From the NCBI RefSeq assembly GCF_000143415.4, contig NW_003314287.1, forward strand, positions 565,160 through 629,159: 64,000 nt of DNA, read 5' to 3'. Both the position numbers and the translations under genes were made by a program. The DNA comes from Selaginella moellendorffii. Taxonomy: Eukaryota; Streptophyta; Lycopodiopsida; Selaginellales; Selaginellaceae. Under the pieces are notes generated by a model. The model had not been told where the DNA came from. It saw nothing but the letters and a program-made list of their open reading frames with translations, and made no database searches. Shown piece after piece: positions 54,100-64,000 of the stretch. Each line of letters begins with the position of its first letter. Position 1 is the stretch's first letter.

Positions 54100-55346
54100 A
54101 ATATAAATATGTATTCTTAGAAAAGGAAATTAAAATGATTTTCTTTTAATATTATTTATTTTTAATTTTCTTTTCAAAGATCCTAAGCAATTTAGAAATA
54201 TTACATATGTCAATCTAAAATTTTTAAAATAAAAAAAACATATAAAATATCAAAGAAAATTAACTTTTACTGTATAATATAGCAAATTATTATATAATTT
54301 TAAAGATTTTTCTTTAATAAAAACAGATAAATACTTTGTAAAAGAAATTACTTTATAATCAAGAATAAAAAATATTTATCATAAGATTTTTTATTTCTCA
54401 CACAAGTGTTATATGTCTTAAAACACAGAGAATATATTTAATTTATATAATTATTTAATAAAGCTACTTTTTTATAAAAGAAATTAGATACTCACAATAC
54501 CTCTATAATATTTTCTCAAAAATATTATTTTAGTTTATTTTGTTATTTTACAATTTCAAAATTAAATCTTTATTTTAAAATTTTAAAAATTTTAATGTTC
54601 ACAGTTATCAAAGGAAACACTACTTCTTCTTGAAATTACCTTTTATTTACCCTTTGTTCATCATATTAAAAAAGGTAATTATTTTTGCAAATAAAAATAT
54701 TTTCATAAAACAAAGAATAACATTAATTAATTTTCTATTTTATTTTGCAGATAAACACTTCCAAGTTCGATATACTTGAAAATTGGTTATATATTAAAGC
54801 ATGGGACACTTAGTATCTTTTTCTTTTTATTAAGCTTTGTTAAGCTTGCAATCTTTAATTTTGGAATTTCAAACTTCCAAGTATATTGAGTTTTTTAAGA
54901 TTTTGTATTTGAACTTTAACGGGTAATACTTTCCTTTGTTTTTCTTGATAAATACAATTTGGTTTTGCATAGCTCATTACAATTTTAGGATTTACCACAA
55001 TTTTTGGAGTGCTATCATTTTTTTAATGGTATACTCCTTTTTAAAACATTTTTTTTATAAACTTTTGATTTGTAATTTTAAGAAAATTTTATATTACATA
55101 TAAAATATTTTAGAATTATTGTAATCACTCTTGCTTTTATAGTTACTTATATATTTCTAATCAATTTTAACTATATTTAATCAACTCTTTTACTATCAAT
55201 TTTACTAAATTTTATATAGATTTTATATAAAGTTTTTCTAAAATAATTAGATTTTAAAATTTTAGTTTGAAAAAGTTTTTAGTTTGTGTTTTTAAAGTAA
55301 ATTATTTTACTTGAACATTTGTTTAATCTTAAATGTTCAATTAAGA
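54100..55346. repeat. AT-rich dispersed repeat, uninterrupted copy
   Basis: Homologous to 32090-32758 plus 34433-34770 without the solo LTR between them. No coding capacity is seen. Confidence 0.5.
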
Positions 55347-57022
55347 TTACCCACTCACATCGTGCTCAAAATTGAGTTTTGCTAAATCCACCCAAGTCTG
55401 CCAAGCACTAGGCTCAAACAAAACAAAATGGATCTACATAAACGAAAACAGGAAAGTTCAAGCAAGATAGAAGGAGAACAAAATAAGGATCACTCACCTC
55501 TGAAAAGCCCTCAGAATTTTCTTTGATGGTATTCAACGAGATCTTGGCAGCGTCGTCCAATGGATATCTGCATAACATTCATTCAATCATCGAGGATTTA
55601 AACAAGGAAGCTTTTACCCGTAGATCCCACAGGAGATGGCCGGGAATGCGATGTACTTGACGCCCTTCTCCCTTGCAAGCTTTATCGAGTTCCTGAGCAA
55701 AAAAAGCAGCAAAGCTTCATTATTCTTTTTTCTTTTCTCACTTTTACCTGTAGGCACTTGCAAGATAAGCAGCACAGTCATCTTTCACTTCCTTGTCATA
55801 AACCGGGCCTACGGTGTGGATAATCCGCTGCACAGGCAGCTGGAAGCCCCTAGAAAAAAACTTCAATCAAGAACAAAATGAAAAAGAGGAGTACCAAGAA
55901 GAAAACTTACGGTGTCTCCACGGCCATTCCAACGCCACAACGAACACCACCGTGGCTAGGCAAGTCCCTACAAGCACGGAGTAGCTCTCCTCCAGCGGCA
56001 CGATGGATCGCTGCAAGAAAAGAAAGAAAGAAAGAAAGAATTGTCTTACGATCGATCAAACACTAAAGCTTTGGAAGAAAAGAAAAAAAGAAAAAGAAAC
56101 CTTACGAACCTCCGTCCACTCCACCGCCTCCCATCATTAGCTCGTTGGCCGCATTCACGATGGCATCCGACTCTCCATCAATCTTCCACTTTGTGATATC
56201 CCCTCGCTGGAGGACGAGCTTGCATTCTCCGGAAGGGAGCTTGAACTTGAGCGCCTGGGGAAGGAGATCCGGCTGCGAAGAGCTGGAGAAGGACCTCATG
56301 GCTGCCTTGGAGCGTTTAGTGGTCGCCACCCCTTCACCACTCGAGAGGAAGCCACGCTTCCCACATGAAAAGGAAAGCCCCATTGTGGACGTGGACAAAG
56401 AGTTTTTAACTATTTGTTCTTCCTCGCTTTGGTAGCGTTTTCTCGCTAGCCGAGCAGTGAGAAGATCTCCTCCTTCTCCTCCTCCTCCTCCTCCTTCTCC
56501 TTCTTCATAGTTTTTCACCGTCCTTCGCTCGAGGAGATGATGATCCACGCTGCCAAACTGGAGCTCCTCCAGGCTTGCTGGAAGAAGAGAGGGAGCAAGC
56601 TGCTGGATCATGCCATCTTGCTGAGATTTTTCCAGGCTTTTGGCCTGGATGGAGACCATTTCCATGGTGCCAAACTGGAAAACGTCCAAGCTGCCGAACT
56701 GGAACTTCCAGTTTGCGAGAAGAGGCTCGCCGCGCTTGTCCCGATCGTGCCGGGTGATTGTCGCTGCCACTCTGTGTGAATCCCGGCGCTGGAAAGAGCT
56801 GCTGTGGATGTGGATCCATTCTTGCGCGGCATTGATCGCGGCCACGTCCATTGGAGCAGCAAAATGCCTGGAAGATCGAAGAGGAGGATTCTTTTCGCTC
56901 ACCAGAGATCTTGAATCGCCGCGGCTGGAGATACTCCTGGAAATGTGGGGTGACCTCGAGAATCTAGCAACAGACCCCAAAAATAATTTCCAGCGCCTCA
57001 TCGTCTCATCAAACACAAACAT
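55347..57022 (-). CDS. Macrodomain protein (probable ADP-ribosyl hydrolase, MacroD-like)
   Basis: Six exons (57022-56110, 56010-55911, 55849-55748, 55692-55618, 55567-55498, 55433-55347) with GT-AG introns keep one frame of 448 residues. The C-terminal about 180 residues form a macrodomain: GDITKW (274-279), NAAN (290-293), the glycine loop GGGGVDG (298-304) continuing into IHRAAGGELL, LPVQRIIHTVGPV, FPAISCGIYGYP and HFVLF. These are the ADP-ribose-binding and catalytic motifs of MacroD-type hydrolases that remove mono-ADP-ribose or deacetylate O-acetyl-ADP-ribose. The N-terminal 270 residues are not recognised; the first about 60 are Arg/Ser-rich and could be a targeting peptide. An internal Met at residue 58 is an alternative start. 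A decayed partial copy and hairpin lie 5.5 kb away. Confidence 0.9.
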
Positions 57023-57070
57023 TCCCTCCCCTGTTCTAGGGCAAAAGGGTTAGGGTTCTTCGCGACAACG

Positions 57071-57663
57071 ATGGCGTTTAGCGGGAGCGCTAGCAATTCC
57101 AGGTGATTCTCTCTCGCTCTCTCTCGCTCTCTCCTCATTGTCTAGATCCGATCTTCCAGGCAGAGGCAGAGCTCCAATCGGCTGCCACAGCGGGAGGAAC
57201 ACGTCCAGCTCCGGATTGATCCCGTCCACGGCGATCTCGACGATCACGTCCAGGATCTCCACCAGCGAGTGGTCCTCTTGAAGAATGTAAGGGTTTGGAT
57301 CAATCAAGAGAAGATTCTCACGACCGATCTCCACAGGTTGCGAAGGAAATCGAGCAGGAAACGAAGTACCAAAATGACCTTCTCAATCAGCTGGTATAAT
57401 CGTTTGATCTATCATAGCTCTCTCTTTTCTTCGATGATATCTTCTTTTTTGTTTGCTCGATCAGCTCTTATCTTTCTTCCTTTTTTTGTTCTTCATTCTC
57501 CTAGGAAGAAACGATGGCCAAGGCTGGCGCTGGGCTCAAGAACAGCATGAACAGACTATCCAGAGCGATGGCACAACATAGCTCCAACCACGTCCTCCAC
57601 GTCGTCATGTTTGCTCTGGTTTGCTTCTTCTTTGTATACCTCTGGTCTCGATTTTCCAGATAG
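57071..57663 (+). CDS. Bet1-like Qc-SNARE
   Basis: Four exons (57071-57102, 57160-57286, 57337-57393, 57505-57663) give 124 residues, the normal size for the family. The SNARE helix runs from about residue 30 to 95 (LRIDPVHGDLDDHVQDLHQR, VAKEIEQETKYQNDLLNQLE), followed by a single C-terminal membrane anchor (HVLHVVMFALVCFFFVYLW). The layout and the RIDP motif match the plant Bet1-like proteins of ER-Golgi transport as I know them. It acts as one helix of a four-helix fusion complex. The ATG is 48 bp from that of the divergent macrodomain gene. Confidence 0.88.
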
Positions 57664-57800
57664 TAACAACTGATCTTATTTGCGATCGATCGATCACACC
57701 TTCTCTCTTGCTTTGAGGTAAAGGAAGGTCTTTCCATTCCAAGAAATTTTCTAAAGATGTTACAACACACAGGTTATAAATCAAAAGACTTATAGCTGCT

Positions 57801-59257
57801 CTAGTGCCGCTCCACCACTGCTCCCAAGCTGTCCGTGACGAAGAACCTCAGCGTCCTGGGGTTGACAACCTCCAGCGTGCACAGATCCCCGATCCTCATC
57901 TTGTAGTGCTTGACGATGGCCGACCAGCCCTGCGTGAGCATCCGCTTCCTCGCCACAATCCACCTCATTTCCCATTCTTTGCCGGCTCTGTCAACCAGCT
58001 TCACCATGCACGTCTGTGGCGGAAGCCACCGCAACGCAAACGCCTTCTCGATCGTCTGGAGGAACCAAAGTCAGGCAAAGGAGACGAAAAGAGCGACTCT
58101 TACCAGTCGAGAGTAGGGAGCGACGTTGGTCGTCCGGATGGGAATGGTTATCCTCGGCAGTGGAGTTGTAGCAGCAGCAGCAGCAGCAGTAGCAGCGGTA
58201 GCAGCGGTAGCATCAGACGCAGCAGCAATTTGAGGCTTGGTCTCCAAAACGTTCACTGGATTCTCCGGCTCGGCAACAGGAGTATCGGGTGCCGTGACAG
58301 CAGGATTCTCCACCACGCCAGTGTTATTCGTAACGTCCGGCTCCGGTGCAGCAGGGTTGGCAGCAGCAGCCGCCTCGATGGCGGAGACAGAAATAAAGAC
58401 CTTGAAGTTCTTCCTCTCGGTTTTCAGCACCAGGTGTATTCCTGCTTCCTCCGCGGCACCTCGTCCTCCAGACATATCGATCTCTAGCGGTTCCTGTGCT
58501 GTTCCCAGTGACTGCCTTCGCTCTGCTCTTTCCGGGGTTACCATCTCGCTGGCTGGTGTTACTGGTGTTGCTGCTGCTACCGGTGCAGCATGAACTTCAC
58601 CATCCTCCAACCGAGCAGCTTTACTTGGAGGACCATGCTCGAGCTCTTGCTCCTGGGCAGTCCTCTTCCTCAGTTCAAACTGATCTTCCGACTCTGGAGC
58701 TGGAGTAGTGGCAGTCGCAGGTGCAGTAGCAGCAGCAGTAGCAGCAGCAGCCGGATCTTCCACAAACTTTGAGGCTACAGTTTCTTCTTCCACGCCCGGC
58801 ATCGCGGTCTCTGCAACAGCCGACTCCACCTCCGGCTGCTCCTGCTTCACCTTGACATTCCGCCTGGCATCCGAGTCCTCCCCGGCCCGCGTTATCTTCA
58901 CCGAGAAGAGGCTGGGACTGAGCATGGTGAACATCACCTGGTCGTCGATCTCGAGCTCGTTGTCCCTCGCAAACGCAGTCCACCCGGGCCCCCGAAACGC
59001 ATACGTGGAGCTCTTCAGCACCGCAACCTTCACCACCCATTTCTTGTGGGAGTTGATCTTGAGCACCGCTTCGCTGGCCAGCTTGCCGCGCTGCTCGTCG
59101 TGAAACTCCTTTGGAATAGGCTGTGGCAAGGCATCACGAGTTAGTTCGTCTTCTAGAGATCGAGAGAGCTTACCAGGCATCCCGGGTAGTCCTTTGATAC
59201 CGCTACTCGAGTGATCGTCTTTGTGAAACACGGCAGTGTGCCGATCTTGGAGCCCAT
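57801..59257 (-). CDS. Protein with two B3 DNA-binding domains (REM-like)
   Basis: Three exons (59257-59174, 59120-58104, 58055-57801) give 451 residues. The first B3 domain covers about 10-105 (FTKTITRVAVSKDYPGCL joined by splicing to PIPKEFHDEQ, then WVVKVAVLKSSTYAFRGPGW, MLSPSLFSVKI). The second covers about 350-445 (ITIPIRTTNVAPYSRL, FALRWLPPQTCMVKLVDRAG, GWSAIVKHYKMRIGDLCTLE). Between them is a low-complexity Ala/Thr/Pro/Glu linker with a basic patch (PPSKAARL), partly made of GCA/GCT trinucleotide runs. Two B3 domains with an acidic linker are typical of REM-type plant nuclear factors. The start is the ATG that completes the first B3 strand. Confidence 0.88.
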
Positions 59258-59381
59258 CTCACTCTCCCAGTCTCTAAGTCTCTCCGAGTCCCACAGGACC
59301 ATTACCCTTCCTCGACTCACTCTAAAAACCTAACAGCAAAAAGAAAGTCTCTACTCTACCTCTCACTCCCTGTTTCCTAGC

Positions 59382-60603
59382 TTAACTATCGGAACCACGA
59401 CCTCTTTTCTCGCCCCTTCTCTTTTCTCTAGCAGCCTCTTCCTCCCTCCGTCTATAATCACCTCGATATCGTCCTCCTCGCTGTGGAGTGGCCTCCGGCT
59501 GCGAGCTTCGAGCGTTTCCCAGTCCACCACCGAGTCTCTTTGGAAGCCAGTTCTTGACCGTCCTGCCTCTCTCAACGTCTACGAGAATTCGGCGGTTGTC
59601 AATCTTGGTTCCATCAGCGTGCTTGTAAGCATCTGCAATCAAGGGAAAAAGAAAAGAAAACGTTTAGCTCGCTGTGTTGTACGCGAAGAGAAAACGAAAC
59701 CCCACTTTTCATGTCTTGGCTGTGGTAGAATTCCACGAAGGCGTATCCGCGGGGCTTGCCAGTGTGCTTATCGTGGACAAGGCGTACCTAAGGAAAGAAT
59801 CTTAGAGACACTGCGAAGGATAAAAGAAAGAAAAGACTCACCTGGCTAGCTATAGAGAGAGACAAGAGACCTCATTTGAGGAGAAGCATGAACTGGACTG
59901 AGACACACACCATCTTAGGCAAAAATAAAAAATAAAAAAAAAATCATGCACTTACCACCATCTCGCACTCAAGCCATGGTACTTACCCTTTTAACCGGAC
60001 CATACCGTTCGAATTCACGCTGTAGCCGGTGCTCGGTCGTCTCGTAGCTCTGGAAAGTTAATGGTAAAACGAATAGGAAAAAAAAAACGATGGGAGACAA
60101 CTTACAAGCTTGCCGATGAAAAGCGTCTTGTATGGATCACCTCGAGCATTGGGATCGGAACGAGGATCATCTGGAAAGATCACGAGTGATGGTAGCGAAA
60201 GGAAAAAAAAGAAAGAACGAAAGTGAACTTACACTTTGGAATCTCTTCGGCCAATTTCTCCTTTCCCTTCTCCAAGCGAGCGGCATTCACTCTCGCCCTT
60301 CTTTCGGCGATGGTCTCCACTTTCGCCTGGGATTCCTGATCATCGATCGATAGGTTCTCAAAACAGCTGACGAATTGCGCGATGCCAGTGTAGGGAGGCA
60401 ATTCTTTCTTCTCGATCGGCTCCTTGTACTCCACCGGGGGCGGAGGATCGAACAGCCGCAGCAAATTTGGGGTTAATCCAGTCGGATGACTCTTGGCCAG
60501 CTGAAAAGGAGATCAAATCAAAGAGCGTAAAAAAGATAGAACTTACCTGCTTCAAATGCTTCACATATGGCGAGTCCTCTTTCCTCTGCCTGGGCTTGCC
60601 CAT
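59382..60603 (-). CDS. U1 snRNP 70 kDa protein, short form
   Basis: Six exons (60603-60547, 60500-60233, 60170-60106, 60049-59987, 59787-59706, 59632-59382) give 261 residues. The N-terminal U1-70K region ([20 protein letters not shown]) that wraps around the U1 core is followed by [11 protein letters not shown] (RNP2) and RGYAFVEF (RNP1, 164-171) of one RRM that binds stem-loop I of U1 RNA. Next is [21 protein letters not shown], a signature of this protein. The C-terminus is only about 60 residues of Arg/Glu-rich sequence; the long SR/RE-rich tail of typical plant and animal proteins is absent. The longest intron (199 bp) falls inside the RRM. The stop is 124 bp from the ATG of the B3 gene on the same strand. 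Confidence 0.9.
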
Positions 60604-60872
60604 TGCTCTAGAACACGACGAACCCTAAATATCAGAGCGTTTTAGAAGGCGCTCCAACGGCTACGATGATTTTCCTACTCAACGGCCACGATGCCCTCAT
60701 ACATTGTCAGTGCGAATAAGAGGCAAGTACCGTGAATAGCTAGAAAATTTTTTAAAAAAAGTAGAAAGAGAACCTCCTGAGAATGCTTTTAACTCACTTG
60801 CATCCCCCTCAAGGCGATATCTTATGTTCGTTTCGTGGCTCCCAAGTTGATGGAGAGCCTCAAACTATATCC
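60604..60872. other. Upstream flank of U1-70K
   Basis: No gene is seen. It contains the presumed promoter of U1-70K (reading left), including the leader segment near 60610-60640. Confidence 0.4.
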
Positions 60873-61549
60873 TCAAACATTGAACGCTAACATCAAATGT
60901 TTGAAAGTTGTTTTTCATTTTCTTTCTTCATTTGATCCAGATCTTGGGTTAATAGATCTTATTATACTTTATAGCTTGATCATAAAGTTGCAAAATTTAA
61001 CTTTTGGATGCAATCAATTTTATTTTAGCAACATAATATTTGACAGCTTAGTGCAAGCTCACAAATTCACTATATTAATCTTTTCTTGATAGATCTTAAC
61101 TGAATTGCTCTGCTGAGTGTTTGCATGAGAACTTTAGAGTGATGTTTTGCAATTTCCTCCCACATTAGTTTATTTTGAGTGGGGAAGAGGTTTCTAGAGC
61201 TTCTTGCAGATAAACCTAAAGAAGAGTTAAATAAGTGATGGTCTGGTCACATTTGTCTGCTCTCAGCAGAGAAGAACAACATGTGTTTTCTGAAACAAGT
61301 GAGTGTTTAATAAACCACACTCCCAAAATACAATTGCTTACTCGTGGACAAACACTATGGATTTGTACACTACAGAACAGAAAAGAAATTTAACATAAGA
61401 TGAAGCGACAGTGTAGAATCAGAGCTAACAACCATTCATGCTAGTCCCGCAACATAGTCTTCCACACAGCAAACATAGGCCGGTATTGTTTTGCAACGTA
61501 ATCAGTAGTATCTACATAGAAAAAAGGAAAACATAAGATGGTCTTAGGG
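60873..61549. repeat. Large inverted repeat, left arm
   Basis: 677 bp whose reverse complement matches 62888-63422 along its length (shared segments include CATTGAACGCTAACATC, AGCTTAGTGCAAGCTCACA and GGTCTTAGGG). It has about 140 bp extra at 61085-61225 that the right arm lacks. An open minus-strand piece, ending YVAKQYRPMFAVWKTMLRD near 61441-61515, follows a splice-acceptor-like TTTCTATGTAG and is present in both arms. Confidence 0.8.
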
Positions 61550-62887
61550 AACAAGTAAAGAAAGACTTTGAAGGACAGTAGAGTCATCAGTTGGAAAGCC
61601 ACTGCTCCCACAGCTCTTAGAACACTGGACACTGAAGACTGTGGCACCACTTGAAAATGACTGCCACCTCCAAGGTATCATGAAATCTAAAATGCATGAA
61701 ACAAGAGTCATTGTGTGAAGTTGTTTTTGTCCTAGGCAAGAACTCAATATGTAGCCGTTTTCTCTCTCCTCTTGCCATCTGATATGCATGTCCTTTCCTA
61801 CTTTGGCACCATCCAATAAAAATGTCCCATTAACAATACATGCCCAACTAAAAAAACACTGTTGTGGTTATAGAAATTTGTAAAAATTGGGAGGAACTAA
61901 TATGAAGTATTTGCTCATGGCGGTGTTTTAACTCTCCTTTAGGAGGAGACATTGATGTTTTATGATCCACTTTAAGCAATAAAATCACAATAGGATCATA
62001 TTGAAAAGAATACATTCCCATATTTCATTTCATGGGCATATATAAATCATATCAATGAATGTTTTGATGGCTAACAAATGCAATAGCATGTATGTATCAA
62101 TCTTCCAAACTAGGTTTATGATCTCTTTAGATATCACTAAATGCTATAAAAGCATTCCACTTTAAGGTGAAACTGGTTTTATCAATGTTATAAACTACTT
62201 TATAGACCTCACTCATACTAATATGAGGGAAACTCAAAAGAGCTATCTGTGTGAAAGCTTAATAATGGAAAATGGAAATGCAAGCTTCAAACAAATAAAA
62301 ATACAAAATTATATTGTTCTTAGTCAAAATTACATATATTCAATTAGAGAAGGTCGTGTGGAAACAAAAAGTTGGTATATCTATAGATTTTTCCTGTTCA
62401 CCCACATAGTGTAACCTATTTCTTTTCTTTTTCAAATATAGGACCATTGTGTTTTTTTATGGCCATCATCGCTTAATATCAACATACTTAAACAATTTGC
62501 AGATGCCTTAAGATATATAGGCGGCTTGTTTGTTACTAATGGACCTTTAACCCAAAATTATACAGAAGGTCAGAAAATATAAAACAAGTTTACATGTTAG
62601 AATACTTAGAGGTGAAAGAAGTGTGGAATTTTCTACAAGTTACAATCACTACCAATACATCTAATGGAAAATATACCTTAAAAAAGAGTATAATAAACAA
62701 GATGAGCTTCTTTTAATACACAAAAATACCTTCACTTAGCATCAAATCAGCCTTTTTCCACCTCATATAATATTAAATGTTCACAAGTCAACAAGAAGAA
62801 GAGCATTGCATCTTGGTGCTGACAGACAAGCCATGTGCATGAGGGGTGGCCCTCACTTATCAGCACATGCAAACGCTAATAGCTTGA
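61550..62887. other. Loop of the inverted repeat
   Basis: 1.34 kb between the arms. Two open stretches look exon-like: 61550-61816 on the minus strand (GYILSSCLGQKQLHTMTL) and 62443-62582 on the plus strand, after an acceptor-like AAATATAG (FADALRYIGGLFVTNGPLTQ). I cannot assign either to a family. No transposase is recognised. Confidence 0.4.
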
Positions 62888-63422
62888 CCCTAAGACCATC
62901 TTATGTTTTCCTTTTTTCTATGTAGATACTATTGATTGCGTTTGCAAAAAAATACCGGGTTATGTTTGCTGTGTGGAAGACTGTGTTGCAGAACTGGCAT
63001 GAATGGTTGTTAACTTTGATTCTATATTGTCATTTCATCTTATGTTAAATTTTTTTCTGCTCTGTAGTGTATAAATGCATAGCGTTCGTCCATGAGTAAG
63101 CAATTGTATTTCGAGAGTGTGGTTTATTAAACACTCATTTGTTTCAGAAAACAAGTGTTGTTCTTCTCTGCTAAGAGTAGACAAATGTGCCCATCACTTA
63201 TTTGTTGCTTTTTCATTCACTTAATTTGTGAGCTTGCACTAAGCTATCAAATATAATGTTGTATATGGCACTAAATAAAATTGATTTCATCCAAAAGTTA
63301 AATTTTGCAATTTTGTGATCAAGCTGTAATGATAAGATCTATTAACCCAAGATCTAGATCAAATGAAGAAAGAAAATGAAAAATAACTTTCAAAAATTTG
63401 ATGTTAGCGTTCAATGTCTGAA
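62888..63422. repeat. Large inverted repeat, right arm
   Basis: 535-bp partner of 60873-61549 in inverted orientation. Differences are spread along the arm, so the duplication is not very recent. Confidence 0.8.
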
Positions 63423-63429
63423 CCTAAAA

Positions 63430-64000
63430 ACTTGGTAGTGGATATAGTGCTCAAGAACAAAGTGCTCAAGAAAAGTGCATGGAGCAATTGGTAAATGAGT
63501 CTTTAAAAAAGAACACAAGAAAGATTGACACAAGGCAAGTGTCATGAAACATGAAAGTGTCAAGAACAAGTCTAAAATAGGACCCAAGAAGGAGTCTGAA
63601 ATGGAGTCCAAGAAGCAGTCCAAAAAAGAATTCAAGATGGACTCCGAGATGGACATAAGATGGAGTCTGAAATGGACCCAAGATGGATCCGTGATGAAGT
63701 CCGAGATGGACCTAAGATGGAGTCTAAGGTTGAGTTCAAAATCAAGTCTGAAATCGAGATCGAGATCGAGACCGAGACTGAGATCGAGAGCGAGAGCGAG
63801 ACCGTGACCAATACTGAGTCCAAGACCGAGTCCGAGACCAAATCCGAGACTAAGTTTAAGTCCGAGTCCAAGTTCGAGTCCAAGTCCGAGGGTGAAATCC
63901 CAAAGAGATCATCTCCTAGACCCTAAGAGGTTTGGTGAGCTCCAAAAATATACTAAGGGAGGACTCTAGTATAGCTAATTTGGCCAAGAAATGCCAATGT
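63430..64000 (+). repeat. Partial LTR of the GACTC-array family, running off the window
   Basis: It reads as the reverse complement of the solo LTR. The GTGCTCAAG/CATGGAGCAATTG region comes first, then the GACTC-type array (63545-63895, here as GAGTCC and GAGACC units), then GGTGAAATCCCAAAGAGATC and TTTGGCCAAG, which match 33640-33770 inverted. This copy therefore lies opposite to all the others. Confidence 0.65.

Noticed and set aside
1-64000. tRNA or rRNA genes
   Set aside because: I looked for tRNA box patterns and rRNA segments and saw none that I could support; a covariance search would be needed to be sure.

Overview
The window looks like nuclear DNA of a land plant, most likely a lycophyte such as Selaginella. 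This is inferred from the sequence, not from a search. GC-rich genes are cut by very short introns (about 46-75 bp). There are four pentatricopeptide-repeat (PPR) genes, a pair of A-type cytochrome P450s, a dirigent protein and Ty3/gypsy retroelements, separated by AT-rich repeat blocks. One assembly gap of 626 N lies at 12893-13518.

Layout. 1-12290 is a retroelement nest: a chromodomain Ty3/gypsy element (A, minus strand, 2650 to about 10540) sits inside an older relative (B). A itself carries a small LTR-like insertion at 4924-5511, and B contains a local inversion over its primer-binding site. 12291-17356 is AT-rich and holds the gap, a microsatellite, a broken AT-rich reading frame and an intact orphan gene for a secreted protein (15291-16286). 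17357-26948 is a gene island: DYW-type PPR, dirigent protein, P450, a second PPR and a GH17 glucanase. 26953-31965 is a nearly complete 5.0-kb gypsy element with 174-bp LTRs, inserted 4 bp after the glucanase stop codon; its pol frame is broken only by nonsense codons of the type made by C-to-T change. 31966-35500 is an AT-rich repeat split by a 1.67-kb solo LTR. 35750-48661 is a second gene island: PPR, SEC14-nodulin lipid-transfer protein (14 exons), a PPR pseudogene, a second P450, another PPR and a long coiled-coil protein.

48662-55346 is mostly AT-rich. It holds a decayed copy of exons 3-5 of the neighbouring macrodomain gene, with one exon piece duplicated in inverted orientation so that a 41-bp-arm hairpin forms (49457-49551). 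It also holds a 3' fragment of the 5-kb gypsy family and LTR-like relics. 55347-60603 is a compact housekeeping island: macrodomain protein, Bet1-like SNARE, double-B3 DNA-binding protein and a short U1-70K. 60873-63422 is a large inverted repeat with a 1.3-kb loop, followed by an LTR fragment at the right edge.

The genes do not form an operon-like system. The P450s, the dirigent protein and the glucanase point to specialised metabolism and the cell wall. The PPR proteins point to organelle RNA processing and editing. The SEC14 protein and the SNARE belong to membrane traffic, and U1-70K to splicing. The observation most worth following is the macrodomain-derived hairpin, which has the structure expected of a young small-RNA locus made by inverted duplication of its target.
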